DNA from: CAZSLZ01 sp964607865
GTDB lineage: Bacteria; Vulcanimicrobiota; JAJTBE01; CAZSLZ01
Direction: 5' to 3'
Length of the DNA stretch: 21,598 nt
Assembly: GCA_964607865.1 (NCBI GenBank)
Contig: CAZSLZ010000041.1
Coordinates: 1-21,598, forward strand
Part shown: positions 1-7,791 of the stretch, piece after piece
How positions within the stretch are numbered: the first letter of the stretch is position 1
How the letters are laid out: each line of letters opens with the position of its first letter
Program-made: the position numbers and the translations under genes
The notes under the pieces: model-generated
Database searches by the model: none
Told to the model about the DNA's origin: nothing
What the model saw: only the letters and a program-made list of their open reading frames with translations

Positions 1-155
1 ATTACTTCCACTTTTCCGCCTCCTATTTCCCTGGCAATTGCCGCCAGGTCCGGAGTGGTGGTTACAACGTTCAGTTTTGCCCAAGCCGGTGAAATTCCGA
101 CAGTAAAAACCAGTATGAATATAATTGACAAAAGGGTTGTATTTAATTTTTTCAT
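1..155 (-). CDS. Metal ABC transporter substrate-binding protein, ZnuA/TroA type (partial, N-terminus only)
   Basis: Only the first 51 codons are in the window; the gene runs off the left edge. The product begins with a classical signal peptide (Met-Lys-Lys, a hydrophobic core, then a cleavage site after Ala-Trp-Ala). The mature N-terminus, KLNVVTTTPDLAAIAREIGG, is typical of cluster-9 periplasmic binding proteins, which bind zinc or manganese and deliver it to an ABC permease. The start is ATG at 155, with GGAGGA at 161-166 as ribosome binding site. The gene lies 12 bp after the His-rich lipoprotein gene on the same strand and closes a likely four-gene metal-uptake transcription unit. The ATPase and permease genes would be expected to the left of the window. 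The metal-ligand residues lie beyond the edge, so zinc versus manganese cannot be decided from this gene; zinc is favoured by its His-rich neighbours. Confidence 0.85.
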   Translation of the reverse strand, partial: MKKLNTTLLSIIFILVFTVGISPAWAKLNVVTTTPDLAAIAREIGGGKVEV

Positions 156-167
156 TTGTTTCCTCCG

Positions 168-950
168 TTATTCATCTTCCAGAATATGTAATTGATTGTA
201 TTGAATAATGTTAGCCTCAATCTGGTCAGCTAAAATTTTGTTTTCATCGTGGTTAATATGAAGCTCTCCGTTTTCGATATCTGCAGATTCAAAATTAATT
301 CCGGTAAACCAGTTTCTCAATTCAAGAACCAACTGCGCCCGCTTATATTTCCCAAACTCCAGCTCCAGGTTTACTTCTCTGGTAAGAAGTTTTTCCATGG
401 GCAACTCCAGATGCATATGATATTCCTTGTTTTCTCTTTTTATATGGCCTTCCATCTGTAATGAAGTGAGGGAATGCTCGTGTTTATCCCTGGTTGCATG
501 GTTATGTTCTGCAGGAGGGTGAATATAATAAGAAAAAGATGTGTAGGTCCCTGGGTTTGCATTATGATAACCCAGGTCTGTATTGGCCAGGGTCAGGTCA
601 ACTTCATATGGGCCTTCAAGATGAATGCCTGTTTCCGGCCCCAAGTCATGATCATGCTCATGTTTTTGTCCTGTTTCCAGAATATGCTCGTGGCCATGAT
701 CATCATCTTCGCTGTTTTCACCCGGTGAAAACTCCAGGTGCTGTAGGAAAATCCTGCCCTGTTCAAGTTCAATTTCATAACCGGTATTGGTGGTAAATTT
801 CCCGGTACCTTCAACAGCCACCAGCATTTCTACCTGAGAAGCCCCCTGGTTGGGAGTGCTTTCGTCCGCCCTGCCCCCGGAACATGAATTTATGAAAATA
901 GAAATTAGAGCAATTGTAAATATTTGCAGAAAAAACTTGATTTTATTCAT
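168..950 (-). CDS. Histidine-rich metal-binding lipoprotein (MbnP-like)
   Basis: The 260-residue product starts with a lipoprotein signal peptide; a lipobox-like I-N-S-C puts the lipidated Cys at residue 23. A short Ser/Gly/Glu-rich linker follows, then a beta-rich domain with GTGKFTTNTGYEIELEQGRI near residue 48 and a beta-strand-like C-terminal half. Two His/Asp clusters at about residues 85-102 and 144-159 look like loops that bind zinc or another transition metal. The overall pattern resembles MbnP-like periplasmic metal-binding proteins, but that assignment is from memory of the family and only moderate. The start is ATG at 950 with an AAGGCGG element upstream. The gene sits between the porin gene (17 bp gap) and the binding-protein gene (12 bp gap). 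I infer that it hands metal from the porin to the periplasmic binding protein. Confidence 0.75.
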   Translation of the reverse strand: MNKIKFFLQIFTIALISIFINSCSGGRADESTPNQGASQVEMLVAVEGTGKFTTNTGYEIELEQGRIFLQHLEFSPGENSEDDDHGHEHILETGQKHEHDHDLGPETGIHLEGPYEVDLTLANTDLGYHNANPGTYTSFSYYIHPPAEHNHATRDKHEHSLTSLQMEGHIKRENKEYHMHLELPMEKLLTREVNLELEFGKYKRAQLVLELRNWFTGINFESADIENGELHINHDENKILADQIEANIIQYNQLHILEDE

Positions 951-967
951 TGTTATAACCCGCCTTT

Positions 968-2275
968 CTAAAACTCATGAACGCCATGGGGGCCCATCAT
1001 GAAATTGATTTGAAACCATAACTCGTTGCGATGAGGCTTGTAGTTGCCGGCCAGATGGTTGTACTGAAGCCTGTAGTAGGCAAATTCAGTGGGTAAATAT
1101 GTAAGAATTCCACTGTAGCCTTTTTCGTGGGAATTGATAAGCCCAGGAAACTCGGAATAATCATAACGGGCTCCCAAATACCAGTTTTTATTCAACTGAT
1201 ATTGCGCAAGGCCGTAATAACCCATATTCTTTATAACCCGGTTAGCTTCAGCCCTGTTGCTGTGCAGATATTCGCCTCTGAGCAGAAATGAATTATAGTG
1301 TGAGCGTTTCAAGGGTTTCCAACGGTAGGTAATATCTATTCCGTTAAGTTTTGTGAGCCTGGTTGCAGCTGCATTGTTGAAACCTCTGAGATGCGAATAC
1401 CCCAGCTCGATATTTGACGCCTCGCTTATATCGCCAAATACTCTCGCCCTGCCGCCGTACAGGGGTTTACCTGAATCTCCGCCTGAAAAAGACCGGTTCC
1501 CTTCATCCTTTACCGCATAGCCCTGGATTTCTGAAAAAACCTTGCCAAGAGGAATCATATAACTCACCTGGGCGCCGGTTCCCCCCAGGCTCTCGGAGCT
1601 GAGGAAGTTTCTGTTTACCAGGGGCATATCCACATAAGGGCGGGCATGCTGGTGCAACTGGTTGTCCTTGCCGAAGGGAAGAAAATATTTTCCAAGTTTC
1701 AGTTGAGTCCCCAGGGGCATGCGATGGAAGTCCAGGTAGGCTTCTTCAACGTGTATGGCGATATCACCATTGTGGGAATGCATACCCACATAAAAGGCAG
1801 CTTTACTCCAAGGGTCAACATTATCTTCAAAGCCCAATTCCAATTCTCTTAAATTGAAAGCGTTTCCGCCGTCAATATTTTTATCGTGATTGATTTGCCA
1901 GGTAAAATCACCAACTACACTTATCTTGGGGTTCATGCTCTGGGTCTGGCGCGCCACTGTGGCAGCGGATTCCCCGGTGTCAGCTTCTCCCCCTAACTCC
2001 TGCTGTAATGTTTTTAATTCGGCATCCAGATCATCTACATTGCCGGATGCTTCTTTCTTCTGCTTATCCTTAAACTCTTCAAGCTCAGCTTTCAATTTCC
2101 TGAGTTGGCTCTCCATGGTTTCCATTTTCTTCGTCAGGGTTTCCAGCTGGGCTTTTTTTATTGTAACTGTTTCTTCTTTGTCTTTACTGTTATTTTCTGC
2201 AAATACAAAGTGTGATTTGGTAGAACAGAAAATAAATACAAAAATAATTAAAACTAAAAAAAGTTTATTTTTCAT
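968..2275 (-). CDS. Outer-membrane beta-barrel porin with N-terminal coiled coil, metal-operon type
   Basis: The product has 435 residues: a signal peptide (about 1-26), a Lys/Glu-rich coiled coil (about 35-75), an acidic linker, and from about residue 115 a beta-barrel of alternating strands ending in the C-terminal Phe typical of outer-membrane proteins. The stop is TAG directly after that Phe, which is good evidence that TAG is a genuine stop in this genome. The coiled coil plus barrel layout resembles OprP-like and carbohydrate porins, whose coiled coils can trimerise or span the periplasm. Several His residues (around HSHNGD and HQHARP in the barrel) could line a metal path. The start is ATG at 2275, with GGAGGA at 2281-2286 and 5 bp between them. 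The position in the operon suggests that it lets metal ions or metal complexes cross the outer membrane. The exact family is not certain. Confidence 0.75.
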   Translation of the reverse strand: MKNKLFLVLIIFVFIFCSTKSHFVFAENNSKDKEETVTIKKAQLETLTKKMETMESQLRKLKAELEEFKDKQKKEASGNVDDLDAELKTLQQELGGEADTGESAATVARQTQSMNPKISVVGDFTWQINHDKNIDGGNAFNLRELELGFEDNVDPWSKAAFYVGMHSHNGDIAIHVEEAYLDFHRMPLGTQLKLGKYFLPFGKDNQLHQHARPYVDMPLVNRNFLSSESLGGTGAQVSYMIPLGKVFSEIQGYAVKDEGNRSFSGGDSGKPLYGGRARVFGDISEASNIELGYSHLRGFNNAAATRLTKLNGIDITYRWKPLKRSHYNSFLLRGEYLHSNRAEANRVIKNMGYYGLAQYQLNKNWYLGARYDYSEFPGLINSHEKGYSGILTYLPTEFAYYRLQYNHLAGNYKPHRNELWFQINFMMGPHGVHEF

Positions 2276-2285
2276 TTTTTTCCTC

Positions 2286-2319
2286 CATAGTTAAACTTGG
2301 TTGCTGATGCTTAACTATG
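2286..2319 (-). promoter_or_regulatory. Intercistronic inverted repeat abutting the porin ribosome binding site
   Basis: A perfect 9-bp inverted repeat (CATAGTTAA at 2286-2294 and TTAACTATG at 2311-2319) with a 16-base spacer lies between the small-protein gene and the porin gene. In the minus-strand mRNA the hairpin ends exactly where the porin's GGAGGA begins, and its first arm contains the TAG stop of the upstream gene. It could affect translation or processing of the polycistronic mRNA. There is no T-tract, so it does not look like an intrinsic terminator. Confidence 0.45.
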
Positions 2320-2695
2320 CAGGCGGGGCGCGGGAGGGATATAACTTTCGTAATACAGTTATGGTGGAGCTTACATCCCTGTAATTAATTTTCTGAAAAT
2401 TGTCAAATTTTAATACCAGAAATGATGAAATATTAAAAATTATGTTATTGGAAATGCATAATAATTGACAGACTGAACAGAACTCGGAATGAATTGCAAT
2501 TTTTCCTTGGTGTTGATGGTGGTTGCCGGTAATAACGGGTTTGTGAGAATTGCAATTCAGATGATTATGGGTGGCAACCAGGTAAATAGAAAACAATACC
2601 GAGAATACCAGTATTAAAACAATAAATTTCTGTATTGATTTATATTTTTCGTTTTTCATAAACACAATAAAAGTATGTTTTGTATAAATAACCAT
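2315..2695 (-). CDS. Small His/Cys-rich membrane protein (DUF2946-like)
   Basis: This protein of 126 residues is the first gene of the metal-uptake operon. After a Lys-rich start comes one hydrophobic membrane segment, then a loop rich in possible metal ligands (HNHLNC, NHHQHQ, IHSEFCSVCQLL), a second hydrophobic stretch and a C-terminus ending YPSRAPPA. A short membrane protein with such a loop and an arginine-proline tail is reminiscent of DUF2946-type proteins found beside metal transporters. That comparison is from memory and tentative. The start is uncertain. ATG at 2695 has AAGG only 3-4 bases upstream and would leave a leader of only a few bases from the predicted promoter. ATG at 2659 (114 residues) has no clear ribosome binding site. 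The stop is TAG. A role in sensing or handling zinc at the inner membrane is plausible but inferred. Confidence 0.6.
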   Translation of the reverse strand: MVIYTKHTFIVFMKNEKYKSIQKFIVLILVFSVLFSIYLVATHNHLNCNSHKPVITGNHHQHQGKIAIHSEFCSVCQLLCISNNIIFNISSFLVLKFDNFQKINYRDVSSTITVLRKLYPSRAPPA

Positions 2696-2709
2696 TTTCC
2701 TTTTCTGGA

Positions 2710-2737
2710 ATTATTTGAAAATGATATTCAATATCAA
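2710..2737 (-). promoter_or_regulatory. Sigma-70-like promoter of the metal-uptake operon
   Basis: Read on the minus strand there is TTGATA (2737-2732), a 16-base spacer and AATAAT (2715-2710), each one base from or close to consensus. Transcription would start near 2703, immediately ahead of the small His/Cys-rich gene. The spacer is filled by the Fur-family operator. Confidence 0.55.
2717..2736. promoter_or_regulatory. Fur-family operator (7-1-7 palindrome)
   Basis: TGATATTCAATATCA at 2722-2736 is a perfect 7-1-7 inverted repeat of the Fur/PerR/Zur type. The 19 bases from 2717 match the classical Fur box at 16 positions. It covers the spacer and the edge of the -35 of the operon promoter, the usual place for metal-dependent repression. 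Which Fur-family member binds it (Fur, Zur or Mur) cannot be told from the site alone; the gene content favours a zinc or manganese sensor. Confidence 0.75.
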
Positions 2738-2808
2738 ATACCATTCTCCTTTTTTCTTATTGAAAATATATTTCATCCAACAGTTAACATAGAATTAACA
2801 AAAAGTCT

Positions 2809-2844
2809 TTGATTTGTGATTATTACCATGATAATATTACCATG
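2809..2844 (+). promoter_or_regulatory. Promoter with two TATTACCATG direct repeats, upstream of the coiled-coil gene
   Basis: TTGATT (2809-2814), a 17-base spacer and TAATAT (2832-2837) form a plausible plus-strand sigma-70 promoter about 40 bases ahead of the coiled-coil gene. The decamer TATTACCATG occurs at 2821-2830 and again at 2835-2844, overlapping the spacer, the -10 and the start region. In addition, 2821-2836 is a palindrome with a single mismatched pair. These could be operator half-sites for an unknown regulator. Confidence 0.4.
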
Positions 2845-2874
2845 TGAGAAAAATATTTTTGATGAGGTAATTCC

Positions 2875-4686
2875 ATGCCTATGGAAAATAATTATATAAA
2901 TAGCATCATTGGCCCGGTAAATCCGCCGGAGATTAATTTTGAGCCATCTTCTGCCGGTGTCGGGAAAAAAGAAAAACCTGCATTGGAATGTGAAGATGTA
3001 TTTCAGGCAGCCCAAAGTCTGAAGGACGAAGCCATGGAGACTCTGGAAAAGGGGAGGAGCCTGTCAAGGCAGGGTTTGCTAAGCCAGAAGCGCGGACAAT
3101 TAAAACAGGACAATGCCGAGCAGCAGAAAAAATGCGCAGAGCACAAACAGCAGGTTGCCCGCGAAATCATCGAAGATGCTTCCATAAACAAAAAAGAAGC
3201 AGCTGGCCAGGTCCAAAAAGGTACTGATACTAAAAAACAAGGAAACGAAAAACTCTCTCTGGGCAAAACAATGGTTGATTCAGGCCTGGAATTGGATGAA
3301 AAATCTGCGGTAAACAAAAAAGCCGGCGCCAGAATGATGCAGAGCGGTCTGGGGGAATCCCAGACTGCTCATGATTTGGAAATGAACGGATTAGGAACCC
3401 TTACCAGAGGGCTGGGTTGTCAAGATAAAAATCTTGAAGTTCAGAAAAAAACCAGCCGGGAAATTGAGCAGGGTATAAATACCCGGCCTGGGGCACTCGA
3501 GGACCAGAACAATGCACTGCAGAAGCTGGAGAAGGGTGTCTGCAAATCGAAAAAAGGATTGAAGATTAAGAAGCAAGGGAGCCACCTTGTAGAACAGGGG
3601 CTTGACAGGGTTAATGATGCTCAGATTAAACTTGATAAATCTGCGGCAAAAAAGGCTGAAGCTTTTCAATTTGAAAGGGATGCCCGCCTGAAAGCTGCCA
3701 ATGCTTCTCAACTGGAAGCAAGCGCCGGCAAGGATGAAGAATCTGCCGGAATAAAGGAAAAACAGGCTGCAGGTTTGCTCAGGCAGGCAAAAGAACTTGA
3801 GAATAAGGCAGAAATTCTGCATCAGCAGTTCTCACAGAAGTTATGCCAGAGCCAGAGGTTCAAACATGCCAGCCATGCCTGGTATCATCGTGGGTATCAA
3901 AACTATACCATGAGTAATTTCTACATGGCCAACCCATTTACTTTCACTGCTGGTATGGCGCTGAGAAACCAATCAACCCAGGAAATCAACACTGCTTACA
4001 ACTATATGAACACAGCTCAGTCTCTTTTTACCCAGGCCCGCCAGGACTATGATGAATCTGTAAGGCTTAATCAGGAAGCCCGTAAATTAAAGTTACAGGC
4101 GAAGGGTTTGCAGGACAGCGCAAAAGACCAGAGAGATTCAGCTTCTAAAAAGAAAAAAACAGCTGATGAGTTGAACATTTCCGCCGGGCAGGATAAAAAC
4201 TCTGCAAAAAAAGCCGACAAAGAAGCTGACCTTTTAAAACATCAGGGAACTGCTGCAAAAATAGAAGGTGAAAAGGACAAGCAGGCTGGTTTTAATTTGA
4301 TAAGCCGGGGTGAGAAATTTACCCGCCATGGACAGAAACTGCAGCAGGAAGGGCTGGAGTCATATGACAAGAGCCTGGAGCAGGAAGAAGACGGTTTCAA
4401 TGCTGTTCTGGCTTCGACAGTAAAAGCCCGGAGGGGTTTAAAAAGAAGTCGAAAGCACTTGAAAACCCAGCGTAAAGGTTATAAAAAGTTCAGCGATGGG
4501 CTGGAAATTTCCGACAAGGCGCTGGCAAAAAAGCAACGCGGTTTAAAGAAGATAAACCTGGGGGTTGCCCAATCTGAAGAAGCCCAAAAACAGGAAGAAG
4601 AAGGGCTGGGGCATATTTATCAGGGAATAAATTTCGAGAAAATTGGGCAACAGCAGGAACAGGAAGGCATGCTTCTTCTGGAGTAA
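2875..4686 (+). CDS. Gly/Ala-heptad coiled-coil hairpin protein, interrupted by an in-frame stop
   Basis: The product has 603 residues, with no signal peptide or membrane segment, and is very rich in Lys, Glu, Gln, Ala and Gly. I do not recognise the family. From residue 46 to 312 every seventh residue is small: of 39 positions 37 are Gly, Ala or Ser. After an aromatic-rich linker (about 324-373, with many Tyr, Phe, Asn and Met) a second array runs from residue 374 to 598 with 32 of 33 small residues. In both arms the heptad residue next to the linker is mostly Ala and farther away mostly Gly. This fits two long helices folded back antiparallel and packed closely on a small-residue face, as in an Alacoil. 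The start is ATG at 2875, with GAGGT at 2864-2868. The TAA at 4684-4686 is probably a nonsense codon, because the same frame and heptad register continue to 4875. Confidence 0.85.
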   Translation: MPMENNYINSIIGPVNPPEINFEPSSAGVGKKEKPALECEDVFQAAQSLKDEAMETLEKGRSLSRQGLLSQKRGQLKQDNAEQQKKCAEHKQQVAREIIEDASINKKEAAGQVQKGTDTKKQGNEKLSLGKTMVDSGLELDEKSAVNKKAGARMMQSGLGESQTAHDLEMNGLGTLTRGLGCQDKNLEVQKKTSREIEQGINTRPGALEDQNNALQKLEKGVCKSKKGLKIKKQGSHLVEQGLDRVNDAQIKLDKSAAKKAEAFQFERDARLKAANASQLEASAGKDEESAGIKEKQAAGLLRQAKELENKAEILHQQFSQKLCQSQRFKHASHAWYHRGYQNYTMSNFYMANPFTFTAGMALRNQSTQEINTAYNYMNTAQSLFTQARQDYDESVRLNQEARKLKLQAKGLQDSAKDQRDSASKKKKTADELNISAGQDKNSAKKADKEADLLKHQGTAAKIEGEKDKQAGFNLISRGEKFTRHGQKLQQEGLESYDKSLEQEEDGFNAVLASTVKARRGLKRSRKHLKTQRKGYKKFSDGLEISDKALAKKQRGLKKINLGVAQSEEAQKQEEEGLGHIYQGINFEKIGQQQEQEGMLLLE

Positions 4687-4875
4687 ATCGGTGACGTTGA
4701 AGATATGGGCCAGAAATTATTACTGGAGGGCATGGCAAAGGCAAGAACTGCCGGCGAGTTGCTGGAAGAAGCCAGGAATATGATAAAATCAGGCAGGGAA
4801 CAGCAGCAGGCTGGCCAGATACTACAGGAAAAAGGTATGGATTACCTTAAAACCGCCATGGAGTATTTGAAGTAA
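4687..4875 (+). pseudogene. C-terminal continuation of the coiled-coil gene after the in-frame TAA
   Basis: These 62 sense codons follow the TAA in the same frame and end with TAA at 4873-4875. Counting the stop as one residue, the small heptad residues fall at 612, 619, 626, 633, 640, 647, 654 and 661 (G, G, A, A, G, G, G, A), in exact register with the preceding array. Only position 605 (Ile) breaks the pattern. No indel therefore occurred: the TAA replaced a sense codon, most simply GAA, CAA or AAA. The first internal ATG (4705) has no ribosome binding site, so separate translation is unlikely. Without readthrough the protein loses its last ~63 residues. Confidence 0.7.
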
Positions 4876-4893
4876 TTACACTGGTTGATACTG

Positions 4894-7779
4894 TTAGTTC
4901 TTTTTCTGGTCATGCTTATTTCTAAAATTCCGGGTTATTTTTTTCAGGTTACCCAGGGTAGTTTCTTCTTTTTTTCTTTGGCCTTTTTTAGAAATCTCTC
5001 CTGGTTTCAGTTGAGTTTTTTCGATATTCACATTAATTTGTCGTGGGCGGGTTTCTTCTTTTCTTTTTATTTTTAACACGTTAATTGTTTCTGATGTATC
5101 TGGGGCCTGATACTTTTCCCGCAGCCCCTGTTTTATGTTTTTAAGTTTAGATACCCTGGTTATTACAGTTTCGGGCTCAATCAAGACTTCTTTTCTTTTA
5201 ATTCTGAATCTGTCCCAGAAATTTTCTGGTAGATAAACCCTTCGAGATGCCACATCAAGGGGTAACAAAAATAATGCCAGTAAAAGCAGGCCGGGCCATA
5301 TTGATTGAGGATAAAAAACCACTTTCTGGTTTTTTTCGAACACTTTTTCCGGGTTCTGTATCATCTCTCCGTTGGTGATATTGGCAACTTTCTGCAAGAG
5401 GTAAAGGTTGTTATCCAGTTGCTTATATTCCGGCGAAAATGGAACAGAAAAGGACTGAAACTTGCTGGTAATCAGTTCTCCATTCCGTTCTTCCACCAGG
5501 TTGATAAGATAAGTCCCCACCTCGGAAGCTGAAAAAGTCCCTTTATATCTACCCACCGATTCCTGTGAAATTTCAATTTCGTTGGTTCTTCCCGATGGGG
5601 AAACAACCCGGGCTTTCAGGTTAAGAAAATTAACCGGATTTCCGTTTTCATCCAGGGCTTCCATCACAATTTTCCCCCTGTTCTGTTCCAGGCTGGTAAC
5701 AACCGAGTATCTATCGTTCAGGTTATCGGGAATAACCCAGCGAAGCGCCTGTACCCAAAACTTTTCATAGTCTTTCCACTTTAACCAGGTTTTTCCCCAT
5801 TTGAGCCCGTCATCAGAGGTAAATGCCACTGATTTTCCCAACCCGGTTCGCCAGTATGCCAGCAGGGGATCTTCCTCGTTGGCAAAATGAGATGTGGTGG
5901 CTATGGGCTTGGCGGTGGTTACCGTATAACCAAGAAGCTGGGGTAAGTTTGCTTGGTCCAGGCCTTCCAGAAACTCGGCAGGGGTTTTATAAAGTGGTTG
6001 AAAAGATTTTTCTACAATTGCCATTTTACCGGCAAGAAAAGTTTCCCTTATAAATATTCGGGGTAAATTTTTCGCATTTTCCGAATAATAAACCCTGCCC
6101 TTGCCCAGCTGGGCCAATTCCTTTAAAAACGGCATGTCGGCATCTGCCCCGATTCCCACTGTGGAAAGGGTAATATTTTTGTTCTGCATTTTCTGAGTAA
6201 GCGCCTTGTAATTACCCGGAGCTGACCTGCCGTCAGATAGAAGAATTATATGTTTTACAATTGCCTGGCTGTCTTTCAGGGCAAGATATGCGGAGTCCAG
6301 GGCCGGATATATGTTGGTTCCTCCCCCGGCTCTCAGCGAGGCGATTTCATTGGCAATTTCTTTCTTTTTATCGGAATAGGTGAGCATGGTTACCCATTTT
6401 GAAGCGGAATCGAAACCAATCACCCCGATTTTGTCATTGTTTCCCAGCAAATGAAGGGTGGCGATGGCAGCTTCCCTGGCAAGAGCTATTTTTTCAACCC
6501 CATCGGCAGCTTCTGACATGCTTCCTGATTTATCGATGCAAAGAATAAGGGCTGCTGTGGGGAGATTTTTTCTTTTGCGAATATCCAGATCAACAGGTAA
6601 AATATTTTCAACCGGGGTTCTGTAATAACCGCCGGGGCCGAAACTGGCATCCCCTCCTATCATTATGAACCCTCCGCCCAGATCCTTGACAAAATTTTCC
6701 ACCATTTGAAGTTGGGAGTTGGATAATAAAAGCCCGTCCAGGTTATCAAACACCAGGGCCCTGTATTGGGACATTTCAGCCAGGGTAAGGGGAAGGTCTT
6801 CCACGTCACCCAATTTTATATTGAAATTGTTTTCCTTGAATATTCTTCCCAGCAGTTGTTCTCTGTGGGAACTGCCTGCTATATACAGAATTTGAGGTTT
6901 CCCCTGAACAGTTACCAGGGTTTCACCGGTGTTATTCTGGGAATAACTGTCGCTGGAAGATTCGAGAATGGCATGGTATTTATAATTGCCCTGGGCCTGC
7001 AGGGTATCTTTGATGGTAAACAGGTTTTTGCCCTGCTGAAGCTCCACTTTTTCTCTTGCAAGAAGGGTATTGTTTCTGTAAACATTGAGTATTCCTGTAG
7101 TTTTCAGGGAGCTTTCCACTTCAACTTTTATAAGGAAGGGGGTTTCCCTGGTAATTTCCGGGGGGGCTTCCAGCCGGTTTATCATCAATTCGGAAAATTT
7201 CTGGGTTGGGTAGGCAACAGTCCTGACCTCGATGCCCCTTGAAGCCAGTAATTCCGCCTGTTTTTCTGCATTTCCCAGATTCTGGTTGCCATCGGTTAGC
7301 AAAACCACACGTTTGACGGTATTTTCGGGGAAGACTGCAGAGGCAAGCTGAAGCGCGCGGCTGATGTCGGTATGTTCAGGCTCTATGATAGAAGAGAAGC
7401 GGGTAATTTTTAACCGGGGGCTTAAAGTTTCCTCCACCAGGGCATCCCTGCCAAACAGAATAACGCCAGCTTTATCCCTGGGCGGTTTATTCTCCATGCT
7501 TTTCTTTATGAAATCAAGAGCCCATATTTTTTTCTGTTCTGTTACCGACAATGAGGAATCTACAAGAAAAAGAACTGACTGATCCTGTATTTTATGTTTC
7601 AGTTGAAGCCCGGAGATAGCCAGTATCACTGCCAGGATAATAATCATTCTTATGCCCATGGATACCTTTCTTCGAAGCGGGGGCATGTCAACGATGCTAT
7701 TCTTATACCAGTAAAAAACCGGTATCAACAAGAGCAATAATATCAGTGCCTGAGGCCTTGTAAAATCTATGTAGGGCAA
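4894..7779 (-). CDS. Membrane protein with two VWA domains flanking a GATase-1-like domain
   Basis: The product has 961 residues. Two N-terminal membrane helices (about 9-25 and 43-60) lead into a first VWA domain with the metal site DSSLS at 74-78 and LLTDGNQN near 160. A beta-rich linker (about 200-290) and a class-I glutamine-amidotransferase-like fold (about 295-400, with MIGGDASFGPGGYYR) follow. A second VWA domain has DKSGS at 416-420 and LLSDGRS further on. A last membrane helix (826-846) precedes a Lys/Arg-rich tail of about 115 residues. No catalytic Cys is apparent in the GATase-like part, so it is probably not an enzyme. The start is TTG at 7779 with AAAGGT upstream, 12 bp after the BatA-like gene. 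Such proteins act with DUF58 and BatA partners in poorly understood envelope or stress complexes. The basic tail is longer than I would expect for the family. Confidence 0.85.
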   Translation of the reverse strand: MPYIDFTRPQALILLLLLIPVFYWYKNSIVDMPPLRRKVSMGIRMIIILAVILAISGLQLKHKIQDQSVLFLVDSSLSVTEQKKIWALDFIKKSMENKPPRDKAGVILFGRDALVEETLSPRLKITRFSSIIEPEHTDISRALQLASAVFPENTVKRVVLLTDGNQNLGNAEKQAELLASRGIEVRTVAYPTQKFSELMINRLEAPPEITRETPFLIKVEVESSLKTTGILNVYRNNTLLAREKVELQQGKNLFTIKDTLQAQGNYKYHAILESSSDSYSQNNTGETLVTVQGKPQILYIAGSSHREQLLGRIFKENNFNIKLGDVEDLPLTLAEMSQYRALVFDNLDGLLLSNSQLQMVENFVKDLGGGFIMIGGDASFGPGGYYRTPVENILPVDLDIRKRKNLPTAALILCIDKSGSMSEAADGVEKIALAREAAIATLHLLGNNDKIGVIGFDSASKWVTMLTYSDKKKEIANEIASLRAGGGTNIYPALDSAYLALKDSQAIVKHIILLSDGRSAPGNYKALTQKMQNKNITLSTVGIGADADMPFLKELAQLGKGRVYYSENAKNLPRIFIRETFLAGKMAIVEKSFQPLYKTPAEFLEGLDQANLPQLLGYTVTTAKPIATTSHFANEEDPLLAYWRTGLGKSVAFTSDDGLKWGKTWLKWKDYEKFWVQALRWVIPDNLNDRYSVVTSLEQNRGKIVMEALDENGNPVNFLNLKARVVSPSGRTNEIEISQESVGRYKGTFSASEVGTYLINLVEERNGELITSKFQSFSVPFSPEYKQLDNNLYLLQKVANITNGEMIQNPEKVFEKNQKVVFYPQSIWPGLLLLALFLLPLDVASRRVYLPENFWDRFRIKRKEVLIEPETVITRVSKLKNIKQGLREKYQAPDTSETINVLKIKRKEETRPRQINVNIEKTQLKPGEISKKGQRKKEETTLGNLKKITRNFRNKHDQKKN

Positions 7780-7791
7780 TTGTTTACCTTT

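Noticed and set aside
2875..4875. Phage tape-measure or LEA protein as the identity of the coiled-coil gene
   Set aside because: There are no phage genes nearby and no membrane segments as in tape measures. The exact Gly/Ala heptad and the central aromatic linker do not match LEA 11-residue repeats.
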